Position numbers and translations under genes: made by a program
The notes under the pieces: model-generated
What the model was told of the DNA's origin: nothing
What the model saw: only the letters and a program-made list of their open reading frames with translations
Database searches by the model: none
From: Caloranaerobacter sp050286925
GTDB taxonomy: Bacteria; Bacillota; Clostridia; Tissierellales; Thermohalobacteraceae
Assembly: GCF_050286925.1 (NCBI RefSeq)
Contig: NZ_JBFWFX010000005.1
Span: 62,001 to 126,000 of the forward strand
Direction: 5' to 3'
DNA length: 64,000 nt
Shown here: piece after piece, positions 34,570-42,877 of the stretch
How the letters are laid out: every line of letters starts with the position of its first letter
How positions within the stretch are numbered: position 1 is the stretch's first letter

Positions 34570-34598
34570 TTGGTTAAAATATTTAATGAACGTAATAT
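34570..34598 (+). promoter_or_regulatory. Possible promoter of the RNase J gene
   Basis: TTGGTT (34570-34575) and TAATAT (34593-34598) are 17 bases apart, 60 bases before the start codon. Confidence 0.4.
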
Positions 34599-34657
34599 GA
34601 TTATGATAGCATATGAGTTAATGCTTTATAAGAAACATAAACGAGGAGTGTGATAGG

Positions 34658-36325
34658 GTGTCGAAAAAGACGTTAAATAAGTTAAAGATTATTCCATTGG
34701 GCGGTTTGTTTGAAATAGGTAAGAATATAACAGTAATAGAGTATAATAATGACATTATAGTTATTGATTGCGGACTAATATTCCCAGAAGATGAAATGTT
34801 AGGAATAGACGTAGTAATACCTGATATAACTTATCTCTTGAAAAATAGAGAGAAAGTAAGAGGTATAGTTTTAACGCATGGACATGAAGATCATATAGGA
34901 GCTTTACCTTATATATTGAAAAAGATTAATGTCCCTATTTATGGTACGAAGTTAACTTTAGGACTTGTAGATTACAAGCTAAGGGAGCATAATATAAAAA
35001 ACGTAAAGTTAAACGTTGTAAAACCTGGAAAATCAGTAAAATTAGGATGTTTCAATGTAGAGTTTATAAGAAATAATCATAGTATTCCAGATTCAGTTTC
35101 TTTAGCAATACATACTCCTGTAGGTATTGTAGTACATACTGGAGATTTTAAAATAGACTATACACCTATAAATGGAGAGGTTATTGATTTGCATAAATTT
35201 GCGGAATTAGGTCAAAAAGGTGTATTAGTTTTAATGGCTGAAAGTACGAATGTAGAAAGACCAGGTTATACAATGTCAGAAAAAACTGTTGGTGATACTT
35301 TTAATGATATCTTTATGAAAGCAAAACAAAGAATAATTGTAGCTACTTTTGCATCAAATATACATAGAATACAGCAGGTTATTAATGCAGCAATTATGTT
35401 TAATAGAAAAGTAGCTGTATCTGGTAGGAGTATGGTTAATGTAGTTAATGTTGCAAAGGATCTAGGATATTTAGATTTACCAGATGGAGTATTAATAGAT
35501 ATTAATGAAATAGATAAGTACCCAGACAATGAGATAGTAGTTATAACAACAGGTAGTCAAGGAGAGCCGATGTCAGCTTTATCAAGAATAGCATCTTCCG
35601 AACATAAAAAAATGGAACTAATGCCTGGAGATTTAGTAATTATTTCTGCAACACCGATACCTGGTAATGAGAAAATGGTAGCTAAAGTAATAAATCAGCT
35701 TTTCAAAAAAGGTGCTGATGTGATTTATGAAACACTAGCTGATGTTCATGTATCGGGGCATGCTTGTCAAGAAGAGTTGAAATTAATACATACTTTATTA
35801 AAGCCAAAGTTTTTTATCCCAGTGCATGGCGAATATAGACATCTGAAGCAGCATGCTCAATTGGCAGAAGAATTAGGAATGCCAAGAGAGAATATTTTTA
35901 TTGCAGAAAACGGTTCAGTAATTGAATTCACAAAAGATAAAGGGAAATTTGGGCAACAAGTAATTGCAGGTAATATTTTAGTTGATGGTCTTGGAATAGG
36001 TGATGTTGGTAATATTGTACTTAGAGACAGAAAACATTTGTCTGAAGATGGATTGATTGTAGTAGTAGTAACAATTAGTAAGGAAAACGGTAAGGTAATA
36101 GCAGGTCCAGATATAGTTTCAAGAGGTTTTGTTTATGTAAGAGAATCTGAAGATTTAATGGAAGAAGCTAAAGAGAAAATTAGAGCTGTTTTAGCTGAAT
36201 GTGAGAAAAATCATATTACTGACTGGGCTACTTTAAAAGCTAGTATTAAAGATGAGCTAAGAAACTTTTTATATAGTAAAATTAAACGAAATCCTATGAT
36301 TTTACCTATAATAATGGAAGTTTAA
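34658..36325 (+). CDS. rnj: Ribonuclease J
   Basis: A 555-residue metallo-beta-lactamase/beta-CASP ribonuclease. The zinc motif HGHEDHIG is at about residues 74-81, with later ligands in HTGDFKID, ISATPIPGNE and HVSGHACQEEL. It has both 5' exonuclease and endonuclease activity in mRNA decay and rRNA maturation. The start is GTG at 34658 after GAGGAGTG. Length is normal for RNase J1/J2; only one copy is in the window. Confidence 0.95.
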   Translation: MSKKTLNKLKIIPLGGLFEIGKNITVIEYNNDIIVIDCGLIFPEDEMLGIDVVIPDITYLLKNREKVRGIVLTHGHEDHIGALPYILKKINVPIYGTKLTLGLVDYKLREHNIKNVKLNVVKPGKSVKLGCFNVEFIRNNHSIPDSVSLAIHTPVGIVVHTGDFKIDYTPINGEVIDLHKFAELGQKGVLVLMAESTNVERPGYTMSEKTVGDTFNDIFMKAKQRIIVATFASNIHRIQQVINAAIMFNRKVAVSGRSMVNVVNVAKDLGYLDLPDGVLIDINEIDKYPDNEIVVITTGSQGEPMSALSRIASSEHKKMELMPGDLVIISATPIPGNEKMVAKVINQLFKKGADVIYETLADVHVSGHACQEELKLIHTLLKPKFFIPVHGEYRHLKQHAQLAEELGMPRENIFIAENGSVIEFTKDKGKFGQQVIAGNILVDGLGIGDVGNIVLRDRKHLSEDGLIVVVVTISKENGKVIAGPDIVSRGFVYVRESEDLMEEAKEKIRAVLAECEKNHITDWATLKASIKDELRNFLYSKIKRNPMILPIIMEV

Positions 36326-36352
36326 TGTCGTGGCTTATTGCTGCGGCATTTT
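36324..36352 (+). terminator. Terminator-like hairpin after rnj
   Basis: AATGTCGTGGC (36324-36334) pairs with GCTGCGGCATT (36340-36350) using three G-T pairs around TTATT. The T-run is short. It begins within the rnj stop codon. Confidence 0.6.
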
Positions 36353-36482
36353 GCTAATTTAGTATATAGGAGTAATTTTATCTTGGCTGTGTAGATATTT
36401 TGATTTTATATATATAACAGATATTATTTTTATACATATAATGGATTGTATATTAAAAAATTACTTTAAAAGGAGTGATTTT

Positions 36483-36836
36483 ATGAATGTTTATGATGCA
36501 GCTCACAATTTAGCTAGAGCAATTAAAAATTCAGAGGAATATAAAGAATATATGAAAAAACAAGAAAAAGTTTTTGCAAACGAAAAGACAAAAGAAATGG
36601 TTATAGATTTTAGGAAAAGAACTATGGAAATTCAAATGGAGCAGATGACAGGTAAAGAAGTATCTAAAGAAAAATTAGAACAACTTAAAAAGTTAGAGGA
36701 GATAATTATGAGTAATCCTGTTATACATGAATACTTTATGGCAGAAATGAGATTTGGGCAAATGATGAATGATATTTATAAAATTTTGGGAGAATCTATA
36801 AATATAGATTTGGGAATTGAAGATATCAAAAGATAA
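36483..36836 (+). CDS. YlbF/YmcA family protein
   Basis: A 117-residue, mostly helical protein of the YlbF family (NVYDAAHNLARAIKNSEEYKEY at the start). In Bacillus subtilis YlbF, YmcA and YaaT form the Y-complex that steers RNase Y and affects sporulation and competence. Here it lies just after RNase J, consistent with an RNA-decay role. The frame is open upstream to 36441, but AAAGGAGTG fixes the ATG at 36483. Confidence 0.85.
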   Translation: MNVYDAAHNLARAIKNSEEYKEYMKKQEKVFANEKTKEMVIDFRKRTMEIQMEQMTGKEVSKEKLEQLKKLEEIIMSNPVIHEYFMAEMRFGQMMNDIYKILGESINIDLGIEDIKR

Positions 36837-36861
36837 CAAAGGGTAACTAAGGAGGTTTCTG

Positions 36862-37332
36862 ATGAATACAAGATTTTTAACTAAAGCAAGTGTAATTGCT
36901 GCTTTATATGTCATACTTGTAGCATTAGAAATACCATTTGGTACATTAGCTTTTGGACCTATACAGATAAGAGTAGCAGAAGCGTTGGTATTATTACCGT
37001 TAGTAGAAACAGCTGCAATACCTGGGGTTTTTATTGGATGTTTGATTGCAAATTTTATTCTAACTTTTACTTCAGGTTTTGGTTTAATAGATATTATAGG
37101 TGGAAGTTTAGTTACATTGATTGCAGCATTTTTAACGAGTAAAATGCCTAATAAATTTCTAGGAATGTTACCTCCAGTTGTTTTGAATGGGATTGTTGTT
37201 TCATTATGGGTTTCTTATTTTTTTAATATGCCTTATTGGCCTACTGTTGCAACGATTGCTTTGGGAGAATTGATTGCTGTAGGATTGTTTGGAAATATTG
37301 TTTTATATGTTTATGAAAGAACAATAAAATAA
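36862..37332 (+). CDS. queT: QueT-family queuosine precursor transporter
   Basis: A 156-residue membrane protein with about five helices, of the QueT family (FGPIQIRVAEALVLLPL, NFILTFTSGFGLIDIIGG). It is a substrate-binding component of an ECF transporter for preQ1 or a related base. The organism also has queDEC about 28 kb away, so it seems able both to make and to take up the precursor. AAGGAGG precedes the ATG. No preQ1 riboswitch is present in the 25 bases before it. Confidence 0.88.
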   Translation: MNTRFLTKASVIAALYVILVALEIPFGTLAFGPIQIRVAEALVLLPLVETAAIPGVFIGCLIANFILTFTSGFGLIDIIGGSLVTLIAAFLTSKMPNKFLGMLPPVVLNGIVVSLWVSYFFNMPYWPTVATIALGELIAVGLFGNIVLYVYERTIK

Positions 37333-37342
37333 AAATTTATAT

Positions 37343-37365
37343 AAAGCGGTTTATCCGCTTTTTTT
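37343..37365 (+). terminator. Terminator after queT
   Basis: AAAGCGG-TTTAT-CCGCTTT followed by a T-run. Confidence 0.9.
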
Positions 37366-37398
37366 AATAAATAGAAATGGAGATTTTATTATTACACC

Positions 37399-37427
37399 TT
37401 GTAAAAAGAAGCATAAAATTATATAAT
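37399..37427 (+). promoter_or_regulatory. Promoter of the mltG operon
   Basis: TTGTAA (37399-37404), 17 bases, TATAAT (37422-37427), about 30 bases before the mltG start. Confidence 0.65.
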
Positions 37428-37456
37428 TAAAGGAGTAAAATAAAGGGGGACAAGCT

Positions 37457-38491
37457 ATGGCTAAAGCCCTAATTAAAAGTAGAAATAAAGGGATTAAATT
37501 AGGCTTAATATTTTTTATTTTAGTTATCTTTATAATTACGATTTATATTAAAGAGCAAATAAAACCTGTAAATATTAAAGGTGATTTTTACGATATTACT
37601 ATAAAAATTCCTTCGGGTAGTACTACTACAAAAATTGCAGAAATACTAGAAGAAAATTCGTTAATTAGGAATAAATATATTTTTAGAATTATTGTTAGAA
37701 TGAAAAAAGTTGATGGAAAGTTAAAGGCTGGCGAATATTCACTAAATAATAAAATGGATTTATATCAGATTATAGATACTTTAGTTAAAGGTAGTTCTAA
37801 AGAGACTGTAACATTTACAATACCAGAAGGCTATGAACTATCATTGATTGCAGAAAAACTTAGCAAACAAAATTTAGTTAATAAAGAAAGATTTTTAGAA
37901 CTTTGTAATAACGTTTCATTATTTAAGAAGAAGTTTGATTTTCTTAATGAACTTCCAGAAGGATCGACCTTAGAAGGCTATCTATTTCCTGATACATATG
38001 AGGTTTATAAAGATGCTAAAGAAGAAGATATTATTAATAAAATGTTAACTAGATTTGATCAAGTTTATAATGATAAAATTAAAGATAAAGCGAAAAAGTT
38101 AAATTTGACGATGAATGAAGTAATTACACTAGCATCAATTATAGAAAGAGAAGCTAAATTAGATAGTGAAAGACCTTTAATATCAGCTGTATTTCACAAT
38201 AGATTAAAAAAAGGTTGGTTACTACAATCATGTGCAACAGTTCAATATGTATTAGGGGAAAGAAAAGAAAAACTAACTTATGATGACTTAAAGATTGATT
38301 CTAAATATAACACTTATTTGTATAAAGGTCTTCCACCAGGACCTATTGCATCGCCTGGTATAAAATCAATAGAAGCAGCTGTAGAACCGGCTAATGTTGA
38401 TTATTTGTTTTTTGTAGTTAATGAAGATGGAAGTCATACTTTTTCAAAAACTTTTAATGAGCATATAAATGCCAAAAATAAAAACAAGTAA
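37457..38491 (+). CDS. mltG: Endolytic murein transglycosylase MltG
   Basis: A 344-residue YceG-like protein. One membrane helix lies at about residues 14-32, a LysM-like part follows, and the catalytic domain has IIEREAKLDSERPLISAVFHNRL with the conserved catalytic glutamate, then PGPIASPGIKSIEAAVEP. It cleaves nascent peptidoglycan strands. AAAGGGGGA precedes the ATG. Order mltG-trmR-U32-udk is the same as yrrL-M-(N)-O-udk in Bacillus subtilis. Confidence 0.93.
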   Translation: MAKALIKSRNKGIKLGLIFFILVIFIITIYIKEQIKPVNIKGDFYDITIKIPSGSTTTKIAEILEENSLIRNKYIFRIIVRMKKVDGKLKAGEYSLNNKMDLYQIIDTLVKGSSKETVTFTIPEGYELSLIAEKLSKQNLVNKERFLELCNNVSLFKKKFDFLNELPEGSTLEGYLFPDTYEVYKDAKEEDIINKMLTRFDQVYNDKIKDKAKKLNLTMNEVITLASIIEREAKLDSERPLISAVFHNRLKKGWLLQSCATVQYVLGERKEKLTYDDLKIDSKYNTYLYKGLPPGPIASPGIKSIEAAVEPANVDYLFFVVNEDGSHTFSKTFNEHINAKNKNK

Positions 38492-38510
38492 TAAATTTTA
38501 AGATTAGAGA

Positions 38511-38544
38511 AAATAATACGTGGTATATTAGCCACGTATTATTT
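38511..38544. terminator. Perfect 13-bp hairpin after mltG
   Basis: AAATAATACGTGG (38511-38523) and CCACGTATTATTT (38532-38544) are exact complements around an eight-base loop. A separate T-run is lacking, though the 3' arm is itself T-rich. It may attenuate read-through into trmR. Confidence 0.6.
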
Positions 38545-38574
38545 GTGTAATATTAATTGTAAGGGGAGATAGTT

Positions 38575-39222
38575 TTGTGTAGTATAAATATGGATTACAT
38601 ACAAGAATACATAAGGAGCGTTTTGCCTAAAAGTTCAGATGTTTTAAAAACACTTGAGGATTATGCTAAGAATTATAATGTACCAATAATACATCCTGAA
38701 GTTGCACAGTTCATTAGAGTGATAATACAGATAAAAAATCCTAATAGAATTTTAGAAATTGGTACGGCTATAGGCTATTCTGCTATAGTGATGGCAGAAG
38801 CTTCTAAAAAAGATTGTGAAATAATAACAATAGAAAGAAGAGAAGATATGGTAAAATTGGCAAAGGAGAATTTAAAAAGAGCTGGTTTGGATAATAGGAT
38901 AAAAGTATTACATGGTGAAGCACAGGAAATTTTACCCAATATAAAAGATAAATTTGATTTAATTTTTTTAGATGCAGCTAAAGGTAAATATATGGAATTT
39001 TTACCTTATTGCATAGAAAATCTAAATGACGGAGGAGTTATAATTTCAGATAATGTACTTTTTAAAGGAATGGTTGCTAATGATGATTTAGTAATAAGAA
39101 GGAAAAAAACAATAGTTAGAAGAATGAGAGAGTATTTAAAATACATATGTAATACTCCAATTCTCGAAACGAGTATTATACCTATTGGTGATGGCATTGC
39201 TTTGACAATTAAAAAAGGATAG
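38575..39222 (+). CDS. trmR: tRNA 5-hydroxyuridine methyltransferase TrmR
   Basis: A 215-residue SAM-dependent O-methyltransferase (ILEIGTAIGYSAIVMAEA is the SAM loop; LIFLDAAKGKYMEF and VIISDNVLFKG follow). In Bacillus subtilis the equivalent YrrM methylates 5-hydroxyuridine 34 of tRNA to 5-methoxyuridine. Gene order supports this role over a catechol methyltransferase. AGGGGAGA is well spaced for a TTG start at 38575; the first ATG (38590) is too far away. Confidence 0.88.
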   Translation: MCSINMDYIQEYIRSVLPKSSDVLKTLEDYAKNYNVPIIHPEVAQFIRVIIQIKNPNRILEIGTAIGYSAIVMAEASKKDCEIITIERREDMVKLAKENLKRAGLDNRIKVLHGEAQEILPNIKDKFDLIFLDAAKGKYMEFLPYCIENLNDGGVIISDNVLFKGMVANDDLVIRRKKTIVRRMREYLKYICNTPILETSIIPIGDGIALTIKKG

Positions 39223-39233
39223 GAGGTAAAATG

Positions 39234-40463
39234 ATGAAAAAACCGGAATTACTAGCACCAGCTGGTGATTTAGAGAAACTTAAGATGGCAATAATTTATG
39301 GTGCAGATGCTGTTTATCTTGGAGGGGAAAGATTTGGGTTAAGGGCTGGAGCTAGAAATTTTAATATTGAACAATTAAAACAAGGTTTAGAATTTGCTCA
39401 TAAGAGAGGAAAAAAAGTCTATGTAACATTAAATATAATACCACATAATGAAGATTTTAAAGGTTTAAAAGAATATATTAAAGATTTATATAAAATGGAA
39501 GTGGATGCTGTAATTGTATCGGATCCAGGTGTGTTTAGTCTTGTAAAGGATGTAGCGCCTGATTTCGAAATTCACTTAAGTACTCAAGCAAATACGACAA
39601 ATTATTATACAGCAAATTATTGGTATAAGCAAGGAATTAAAAGAATAGTCGTAGCAAGAGAGTTATCTTTAAAAGAAATTAAAGAAATAATTGATAAAAC
39701 ACCTGATGATTTAGAAATAGAAGCTTTTATTCATGGGGCTATGTGTATATCTTATTCTGGTAGATGTCTGTTAAGTAATTATATGATATTTAGAGATGCA
39801 AATAGAGGAGAGTGTGCTCATCCTTGTAGATGGAAATATTATATTATGGAAGAGAAAAGGCCGGGCGAGTATTTTCCAGTATTTGAAGATGAGAGAGGAA
39901 CTTATATTTTTAATTCAAAAGATCTATGCATGTTAAAGCATATTCCTGAACTAATAAATGCTGGAATTAGTAGCTTTAAGATAGAAGGACGAATGAAAAG
40001 TGCTTATTATGTAGCAACTGTTGTAAGGTCTTATAGAATGGTTATTGATAAATATCTTGCTGATCCTGAAAATTATGTTTATAATGATAAATGGTTAGAT
40101 GAAATTAAAAAGGCTAGTCATAGAGATTTTACAACAGGGTTCTACTTTGGAAAACCAACTGGTGAAGATCAAGTGTATGGAAGTAGTTCCTATATAAGGA
40201 CTTATGATTTTACAGGATTGATTCTTGAGTATGATAAAAACTCAAAAATCGCAACTGTTGAACAGCGAAATAGAATGTTTGTTGGGGATAAAATAGAAAT
40301 TTTTGGTCCTAATAAGGAACATTTTACACAAATAATTGAAAAGATGTGGGATGAGAATGGAGAGCAGATTGAAGTAGCTCCACACCCACAACAAATAGTA
40401 AGAATAAAAATGGATCAACCAGTAGAACCATGGAATATAATAAGAAAACTAAGAAAGGAATGA
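39234..40463 (+). CDS. U32 family protein, tRNA 5-hydroxyuridine synthesis (TrhP-like)
   Basis: A 409-residue peptidase-U32 family protein (PELLAPAGDLEKLKMAIIYGADAVYLGG). Cysteines in FIHGAMCISYSGRCLLSNY and GECAHPCRW bind an Fe-S cluster in this group. TrhP hydroxylates U34 of tRNA with prephenate, making the substrate of TrmR, encoded just upstream. In Bacillus subtilis two U32 genes lie here; this organism has one. AGGAGG suits either the ATG at 39231 or the one at 39234. Confidence 0.87.
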   Translation: MKKPELLAPAGDLEKLKMAIIYGADAVYLGGERFGLRAGARNFNIEQLKQGLEFAHKRGKKVYVTLNIIPHNEDFKGLKEYIKDLYKMEVDAVIVSDPGVFSLVKDVAPDFEIHLSTQANTTNYYTANYWYKQGIKRIVVARELSLKEIKEIIDKTPDDLEIEAFIHGAMCISYSGRCLLSNYMIFRDANRGECAHPCRWKYYIMEEKRPGEYFPVFEDERGTYIFNSKDLCMLKHIPELINAGISSFKIEGRMKSAYYVATVVRSYRMVIDKYLADPENYVYNDKWLDEIKKASHRDFTTGFYFGKPTGEDQVYGSSSYIRTYDFTGLILEYDKNSKIATVEQRNRMFVGDKIEIFGPNKEHFTQIIEKMWDENGEQIEVAPHPQQIVRIKMDQPVEPWNIIRKLRKE

Positions 40464-40468
40464 TAAAT

Positions 40469-41098
40469 TTGAAAAGACCAATTCTAATAGGTATTACAGG
40501 AGGAACTGGTTCAGGTAAGAGTACAGTAGCTCAGGAGATTTTTAATTCATTGCCAGAAAAAAATATTGTAATTATTGAACAAGATTCATATTATAAGGAT
40601 CAAAGTCATTTAACTTTTGAAGAAAGAATAAAAACTAATTATGATCATCCACTAGCTTTTGATAATGATTTGTTAATTAAACACTTAAATGATTTGCTTG
40701 AAGGAAAAGCAATTGAGAAACCAATTTATGATTTTGAGACACATAATAGAAAAAAAGAAACGGTGAGAGTAGAACCTAAAGATATAATAATATTAGAGGG
40801 AATTCTAATATTAGATGATGAAAGAATAAGAAATCTACTAGATATAAAGATATTTGTCGATACGGATGCAGATATTAGAATTATTAGAAGGATTACAAGA
40901 GATATAAAAGAACGAGGCAGAACACTGGAATCTGTAATCGAACAGTACTTAACAACAGTAAGACCAGCGCATATGCAGTTTATTGAACCTAGTAAAAAAT
41001 ATGCTGATATAATTATACCTGAGGGGGGATATAATAAAGTAGCGATAGATTTAATGGTTACAAAAATTAAATCAATAATAGCACAAAAACAAAAATAA
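40469..41098 (+). CDS. udk: Uridine kinase
   Basis: A 209-residue P-loop kinase (GITGGTGSGKST near residue 8; EQDSYYKDQ; YDFETHNRK; the lid RRITRDIKERGR). It phosphorylates uridine and cytidine in pyrimidine salvage. AAAGGA at 40454-40459 is well spaced for the TTG at 40469. An ATG at 40460 overlaps the upstream TGA but directly abuts AAAGGA, so it is less likely. The following terminator carries the next gene's ribosome site. Confidence 0.94.
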   Translation: MKRPILIGITGGTGSGKSTVAQEIFNSLPEKNIVIIEQDSYYKDQSHLTFEERIKTNYDHPLAFDNDLLIKHLNDLLEGKAIEKPIYDFETHNRKKETVRVEPKDIIILEGILILDDERIRNLLDIKIFVDTDADIRIIRRITRDIKERGRTLESVIEQYLTTVRPAHMQFIEPSKKYADIIIPEGGYNKVAIDLMVTKIKSIIAQKQK

Positions 41099-41104
41099 TA
41101 ACTT

Positions 41105-41160
41105 ATACCTCCAGTAGATAATGGAAATACTTATATTAGTTATCTGTTGGAGGTATTTTT
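41105..41160 (+). terminator. Terminator whose 3' arm is the PBP ribosome site
   Basis: ATACCTCCA (41105-41113) pairs perfectly with TGGAGGTAT (41148-41156), and AGATAA (41116-41121) with TTATCT (41140-41145). TTTTT (41156-41160) follows and the ATG starts at 41161. TGGAGGT in the 3' arm is the Shine-Dalgarno site of the PBP gene. Same design as at 10000 and 42815. Confidence 0.8.
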
Positions 41161-42807
41161 ATGAAGTTAAAAAGAAAATTAATACTTTTTTATTGTACTG
41201 TATTATTTATTTTTGGATTAATTGTTGCTAGATTATTTTATATTCAAATTATTAAGGGAGAAGAATATAAACAAGCAGCAATAAGACAGAGAACTATAGA
41301 AGTTCAAATCAAACCTTCTAGAGGTATGATTTTTGATAGAAATTTTATACCTTTAACAAATAAAAATAAAATTAAAACTATGTTTATATTTAAAAATATG
41401 TGCGATGAGAAAAAGTTATCAAGAATATTAGAAACTTTAGTCGATAAAAATTCTATTGAAAAATATACAATTTTAAGCAATGGTAATGTAATTGAAATTC
41501 CACTAAATAGTAAAGTTAATGAGCTAAAAAAATTAAAAGATTTAAAAGGAATTTATGTCGAAGATAAAATTAAAAGATACGATAGAAAAAATATATTATC
41601 ACATGTTATTGGCTATATTAATAAAAGTGAAAATAAAGGAAAAAGCGGTATCGAGAGAGCTTTTGATAATATATTAAAATTAGATGATTCATATGGAAAA
41701 GTAGCTTTAGTTGTTGATGGGAAAAAGAAATTAATACCAGGCATTGGAGTGATAGATACACTAAAAAAAAGAAGTGAAAAAGCTACTAGTGTAAAATTAA
41801 CAATTGATTATAATATTCAAAAAGTTGTAGAAAGAGTAATGGATTCAGAAAATAAAAATGGAGCTGTAATAGTCGCTGATGTAAAGAGTGGAGATATTTT
41901 AGCTATGGTTAGTAGACCTAATTTTGATCAAGAAAATGTTGCAAAGTACTTTAATAGTAACGATATGGAATTATATAATAAAGCAATACAAGTATCTTAT
42001 CCTCCAGGTTCTCTATTTAAAATAATAGTACTTGCAGCAGCATTAGAAAGCGGAAAGATTGATTTAAATAAAAAATATTTTTGTAAAGGTTATGAAGAAG
42101 TAGGTAATATTAAAATAGCTTGTCATTCGCATAAATCAGGTGGACATGGAGAACTGGATTTGGAAGAAGCATTTTATAACTCGTGCAACTCTGTTTTTAT
42201 TCAAATAGGAAAGACAGTAGGAGCTAAAAAGATAATTCAAACTGCAAAAAAATTTGGGTTTGGAGAGTCAATTGATATTGGACTTTTAGAAGAGGTTGAG
42301 GGCAATTTACCAGAAGGGGATGATATACTTGGCCCAGTAATAGGGAATATATCAATAGGACAAGGAAGTATTGAAGTAACGCCACTTCAGATAACTAATA
42401 TGATTATTACAATAGCTAATAATGGCATTATGAAAGACATGTCTATTGTGGATAGTTTAGTAACTGAAAATGGACGTATTATAAAGAAAATAAAAAGAGA
42501 TAAGCCAAAAAGAGTTTTAGATTCTTATTATGCAAAACTCATACAGGGGTATATGGAAAAAGTGGTTACTATGGGTACAGCTAAAAATATTTCAATGGAT
42601 GAAATTGGAGGCGCTGCAGGTAAAACTGGTTCAGCTCAAGCTGTTTATAATAAAAAGAAAACTATACATGCATGGTTTGCTGGTTATTTTCCAAAAAGGA
42701 ATCCTAAATATGCAATTACCGTTTTAATAGAAAATGGTATTTCAGGTGGGAAAACTGCAGCACCAATATTTGAAAAAATAGCCAAGGAAATACAAAAAAT
42801 TAAATAG
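41161..42807 (+). CDS. Class B penicillin-binding protein (transpeptidase)
   Basis: A 548-residue membrane-anchored transpeptidase. One helix lies at about residues 8-28, then a dimerisation domain (PSRGMIFDRN) and the penicillin-binding domain with S-x-x-K in PPGSLFKI, S-C-N in YNSCNSVF and KTGSA. It lacks PASTA domains. It resembles SpoVD/PBP2-type proteins that work with SEDS polymerases in septum or spore cortex synthesis. The position directly before sigK hints at a sporulation role, which is inference. Its ribosome site is embedded in the udk terminator hairpin. Confidence 0.88.
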   Translation: MKLKRKLILFYCTVLFIFGLIVARLFYIQIIKGEEYKQAAIRQRTIEVQIKPSRGMIFDRNFIPLTNKNKIKTMFIFKNMCDEKKLSRILETLVDKNSIEKYTILSNGNVIEIPLNSKVNELKKLKDLKGIYVEDKIKRYDRKNILSHVIGYINKSENKGKSGIERAFDNILKLDDSYGKVALVVDGKKKLIPGIGVIDTLKKRSEKATSVKLTIDYNIQKVVERVMDSENKNGAVIVADVKSGDILAMVSRPNFDQENVAKYFNSNDMELYNKAIQVSYPPGSLFKIIVLAAALESGKIDLNKKYFCKGYEEVGNIKIACHSHKSGGHGELDLEEAFYNSCNSVFIQIGKTVGAKKIIQTAKKFGFGESIDIGLLEEVEGNLPEGDDILGPVIGNISIGQGSIEVTPLQITNMIITIANNGIMKDMSIVDSLVTENGRIIKKIKRDKPKRVLDSYYAKLIQGYMEKVVTMGTAKNISMDEIGGAAGKTGSAQAVYNKKKTIHAWFAGYFPKRNPKYAITVLIENGISGGKTAAPIFEKIAKEIQKIK

Positions 42808-42814
42808 ATGTACT

Positions 42815-42877
42815 AGCACACCTTCATTTTAAAAAACATATAATCTAGTAGGACCTTTTGTGGAGGTGTGCTTTTTT
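42815..42877 (+). terminator. Terminator whose 3' arm is the sigK ribosome site
   Basis: AGCACACCTTC (42815-42825) pairs with GGAGGTGTGCT (42862-42872), nine perfect pairs plus a U-G and a C-G, followed by TTTTTT (42872-42877) and the ATG at 42878. TGGAGGTG in the 3' arm is the sigK ribosome site. TACTAG (42811-42816) and CTAGTA (42845-42850) could form a small alternative stem that excludes the first bases of the terminator. Confidence 0.8.
42837..42844 (+). promoter_or_regulatory. Candidate -10 element of sigK inside the hairpin loop
   Basis: CATATAAT differs from the sigma-E -10 consensus CATACAAT at one base and also contains TATAAT. A convincing -35 is not seen (GCACACC lies at the right distance but is off-consensus). 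Transcription from here would begin near 42851, beyond the 5' arm of the hairpin, leaving the ribosome site free. Confidence 0.4.

Noticed and set aside
42530..42727. 65-codon + strand frame overlapping the PBP gene in another frame
   Set aside because: Lies within the transpeptidase domain, including the KTGSA region, and has no independent support.
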